Shown here one piece after another: positions 13,442 through 15,045 of a stretch of 15,045 nucleotides of DNA. Both the position numbers and the translations under genes were made by a program. Numbering within the stretch: position 1 is the first letter of the stretch; each line of letters starts with the position of its first letter. The notes under the pieces were generated by a model. The model was not told the DNA's origin. It worked only from the letters and a program-made list of their open reading frames with translations, and ran no database searches. The stretch is from Verrucomicrobiales bacterium. Lineage in GTDB: Bacteria > Verrucomicrobiota > Verrucomicrobiia > Verrucomicrobiales > DEV007. The stretch lies in contig PAPL01000004.1 in assembly GCA_002708885.1 (NCBI GenBank), positions 35,729 to 50,773 of the forward strand, read 5' to 3'.

Positions 13442-15001
13442 ATGATCACGTTCTCCAGAATCGCTTTAGTCCTAATAACCATCTACTCCCTTTCCTCAGT
13501 CAGTGCCATTGACAGAGAAAAAGTAATTAAAATTGGCAAGCAAAAGCAACTCTTTGTCGACCATTTCATCATTGACACTCTTGAAAATGTCAGCATTGAG
13601 GTGGGCCAAGCACAAAAATATGGAGTCGTGATGGAACCTACCTTACCGACGGATTTTCAAACCGGCATGGTACACGATGGCCCGGACGGCGGCGCTGGCT
13701 ACTCATTTGGAGAGTCGGCCTTCTGCTGGTTCTTCTCCCCACACTGGGACGAACAAAAGAAAATGTTCCGCTTGTGGTACATGCCCAGTAAACGAAAGGG
13801 CATCGGGCTTGCCTACGCCGAGTCGAAGGATGGGATTAACTGGACCAAGCCGATGGTCTCCAAAGATGGCAAGAGCAACATTGTAATGGAGCCTGCTAAT
13901 GGCGCGGGATTAGACGGCGTAACCGTCACAATCGACCCGTCTCTTCCGTACGGGTCGTCGGAAAAGTACAAGGTCGCCTATTTTCCCCACCCCGGTAAGT
14001 GCCAAACTCATCTGGGCTACTCTGCTGACGGCATCAACTGGAAGCATTATAACAACGGGAACCCGGTAACAGGCAGGGCCGCGGATTTTAGCAATAAGAT
14101 TACCTGGGATCCGAACCGGAAAAAGTATCTGCTGTTATGCCGTCAGGACTTCGGAGCTGCAGGGGGAATTGGCGAACTGCGCGGGGTCCGCATCATGGAG
14201 CATTCAAAGAGTAACGATCTAATCAACCATCCTATGGCATGGAAGACGCTGACGAAGTTTGTGCTGAACGATCCTAGCAAGGCCATCGTTCCAGGCAGCA
14301 GGAATGTGCCCGAACGGCAGATCCATACCTTCCCGATCTGGTATTACGAGGGGGTGTGGTTCGGTCTGACCGACGTTCTGGTTGCGACGGATGTACCCGT
14401 TCCCCACGGCAAGCAGGACTACCAGACGAGGCATGAAAAGGGTGTGTGGGAGTTTTACATGGCACCGTCTCGCGATGCAACCAACTACAATTTCGAGATA
14501 GCAGCTTACCCCCGCAAGCCACTGATCCCTCGCGGCCCGGACGGGAGTTTCGACAAAGACTGTGCCCGCCCGCCGGCGAACATCATCACGCATAATGATG
14601 AACACTGGATCTACTACTTCGCGACCAACGAACGCTGGGGTGCACGGTTCTGGGACGCCCGACTGGCCCTTGCCAAGCTGCGACTCGACGGATTCTTTTA
14701 CCTCAACTCCGAAGCCAAAGAAGGAAAAGTTATTACGCGCCCCTTCATCTTTGAAGGTGATGATCTTGAACTTAATGTGAATGCTCTGAACGGCTTCATT
14801 AAAGTCGAAATACTAGATGAAAAAGGAAATGATATCCCGCAATTTTCAGGAAAATCAGTGAAGACTTACCGTGGGCATAACAGCTTAAGACTTAAACCAA
14901 AATGGAACGGCCAAGCAAATTTAAGTTCCTTAAAAGGTCAGACCATTCGCATTCGATTTACTCTTCAAAACACTAATCTCTATTCATTCAAAGTCTTGTA
15001 A
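13442..15001 (+). CDS. Secreted GH43/GH32-like beta-propeller protein
   Basis: 519 aa from the ATG at 13442, chosen because it begins a clean signal peptide (MITFSRIALVLITIYSLSSVSA); the frame is open back to a TTG at 13412. The body holds repeated propeller blades (GLAYAESKDGINWTKP, LGYSADGINWKHY, ITWDPNRKKYLLLCRQ, WYYEGVWFGLTDVLV), as in five-bladed GH32/GH43-type glycosidases and their planctomycete relatives. I cannot confirm the catalytic acid trio. Residues ~430-519 form a separate C-terminal beta-sandwich (LELNVNALNGFIKVEILDEK and IRIRFTLQNTNLYSFKVL). Probable role: extracellular glycan hydrolysis or binding alongside the sulfatases. Base composition is odd: about 60% GC in the middle (roughly 13640-14720) against about 37% at both ends. 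No Shine-Dalgarno sequence is visible. Confidence 0.82.
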   Translation: MITFSRIALVLITIYSLSSVSAIDREKVIKIGKQKQLFVDHFIIDTLENVSIEVGQAQKYGVVMEPTLPTDFQTGMVHDGPDGGAGYSFGESAFCWFFSPHWDEQKKMFRLWYMPSKRKGIGLAYAESKDGINWTKPMVSKDGKSNIVMEPANGAGLDGVTVTIDPSLPYGSSEKYKVAYFPHPGKCQTHLGYSADGINWKHYNNGNPVTGRAADFSNKITWDPNRKKYLLLCRQDFGAAGGIGELRGVRIMEHSKSNDLINHPMAWKTLTKFVLNDPSKAIVPGSRNVPERQIHTFPIWYYEGVWFGLTDVLVATDVPVPHGKQDYQTRHEKGVWEFYMAPSRDATNYNFEIAAYPRKPLIPRGPDGSFDKDCARPPANIITHNDEHWIYYFATNERWGARFWDARLALAKLRLDGFFYLNSEAKEGKVITRPFIFEGDDLELNVNALNGFIKVEILDEKGNDIPQFSGKSVKTYRGHNSLRLKPKWNGQANLSSLKGQTIRIRFTLQNTNLYSFKVL

Positions 15002-15045
15002 TTGATTAGGAATATACCAAAATCCTAACACTCATCAAGAGATGA

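Noticed and set aside
15006..15028. TTAGGA/TCCTAA inverted repeat after the propeller gene
   Set aside because: Six pairs, AT-rich, 11-base loop and no T run on the plus strand; too weak to call a terminator, and the window ends soon after.
1..15045. Defence system, CRISPR array, prophage or insertion sequence
   Set aside because: No repeat-spacer pattern, transposase, integrase, nuclease or toxin-antitoxin pair is visible. The only long repeat is the gene-fragment duplication, with no terminal inverted repeats or transposase.

Overview
The window looks like chromosome from a low-GC member of the Planctomycetes-Verrucomicrobia-Lentisphaerae group. The evidence is a planctomycete-type cytochrome c (PSCyt1) start, three secreted formylglycine sulfatases, a DUF1080 (3-keto-disaccharide hydrolase) protein, a PQQ-type beta-propeller, a ceramidase-family hydrolase, and exported proteins that mostly lack a clear Shine-Dalgarno sequence. 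I cannot name a genus. No tRNA, rRNA, CRISPR array, transposase or phage gene is visible.

Layout. Bases 1-12649 are all on the minus strand; 12723-15001 are on the plus strand, so 12650-12722 is a divergent promoter region. Read in the direction of transcription, the minus strand has four blocks. (a) Sulfatase (12649-11246), a SEL1-repeat lipoprotein (11191-10733), then DUF1080 (10521-9790) and a zinc metallopeptidase (9722-8424). (b) A 529-base stretch (7895-8423) that holds no intact gene, only a degraded second copy of the sulfatase-3'/lipoprotein-5' junction. (c) A zinc-ribbon protein and a GAF protein coupled by a TAATG overlap (7894-7089), then a small secreted protein (6976-6482) ending in a good Rho-independent terminator. 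(d) A tightly packed catabolic operon: ceramidase-like hydrolase, PQQ beta-propeller, iduronate-sulfatase-like enzyme, second sulfatase (6344-354), followed by the start of a PSCyt1 protein that runs off the window. On the plus strand are a lysine/alanine-rich exported protein whose reading frame breaks at a run of 12 A, and a large GH43/GH32-like beta-propeller protein.

Working together: nearly every intact gene encodes an exported protein, and the enzyme families (sulfatases, DUF1080, a GH-type propeller, a ceramidase-like amidohydrolase, a metallopeptidase) fit breakdown of sulfated polysaccharide or sulfated glycoconjugates from marine organic matter. That role is inferred from families and context; no substrate can be read from the sequence.

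Points most worth a second look: the A12 run followed by a GC-rich hairpin and a clean -1-frame continuation (13140-13324); the ~450-base direct duplication that left pseudogene fragments (7934-8385 versus 11090-11540); the sharp GC mosaic inside the propeller gene (about 13640-14720); and two perfect AT-rich palindromes just upstream of two start codons. I did not find a convincing wholly new multi-gene system.
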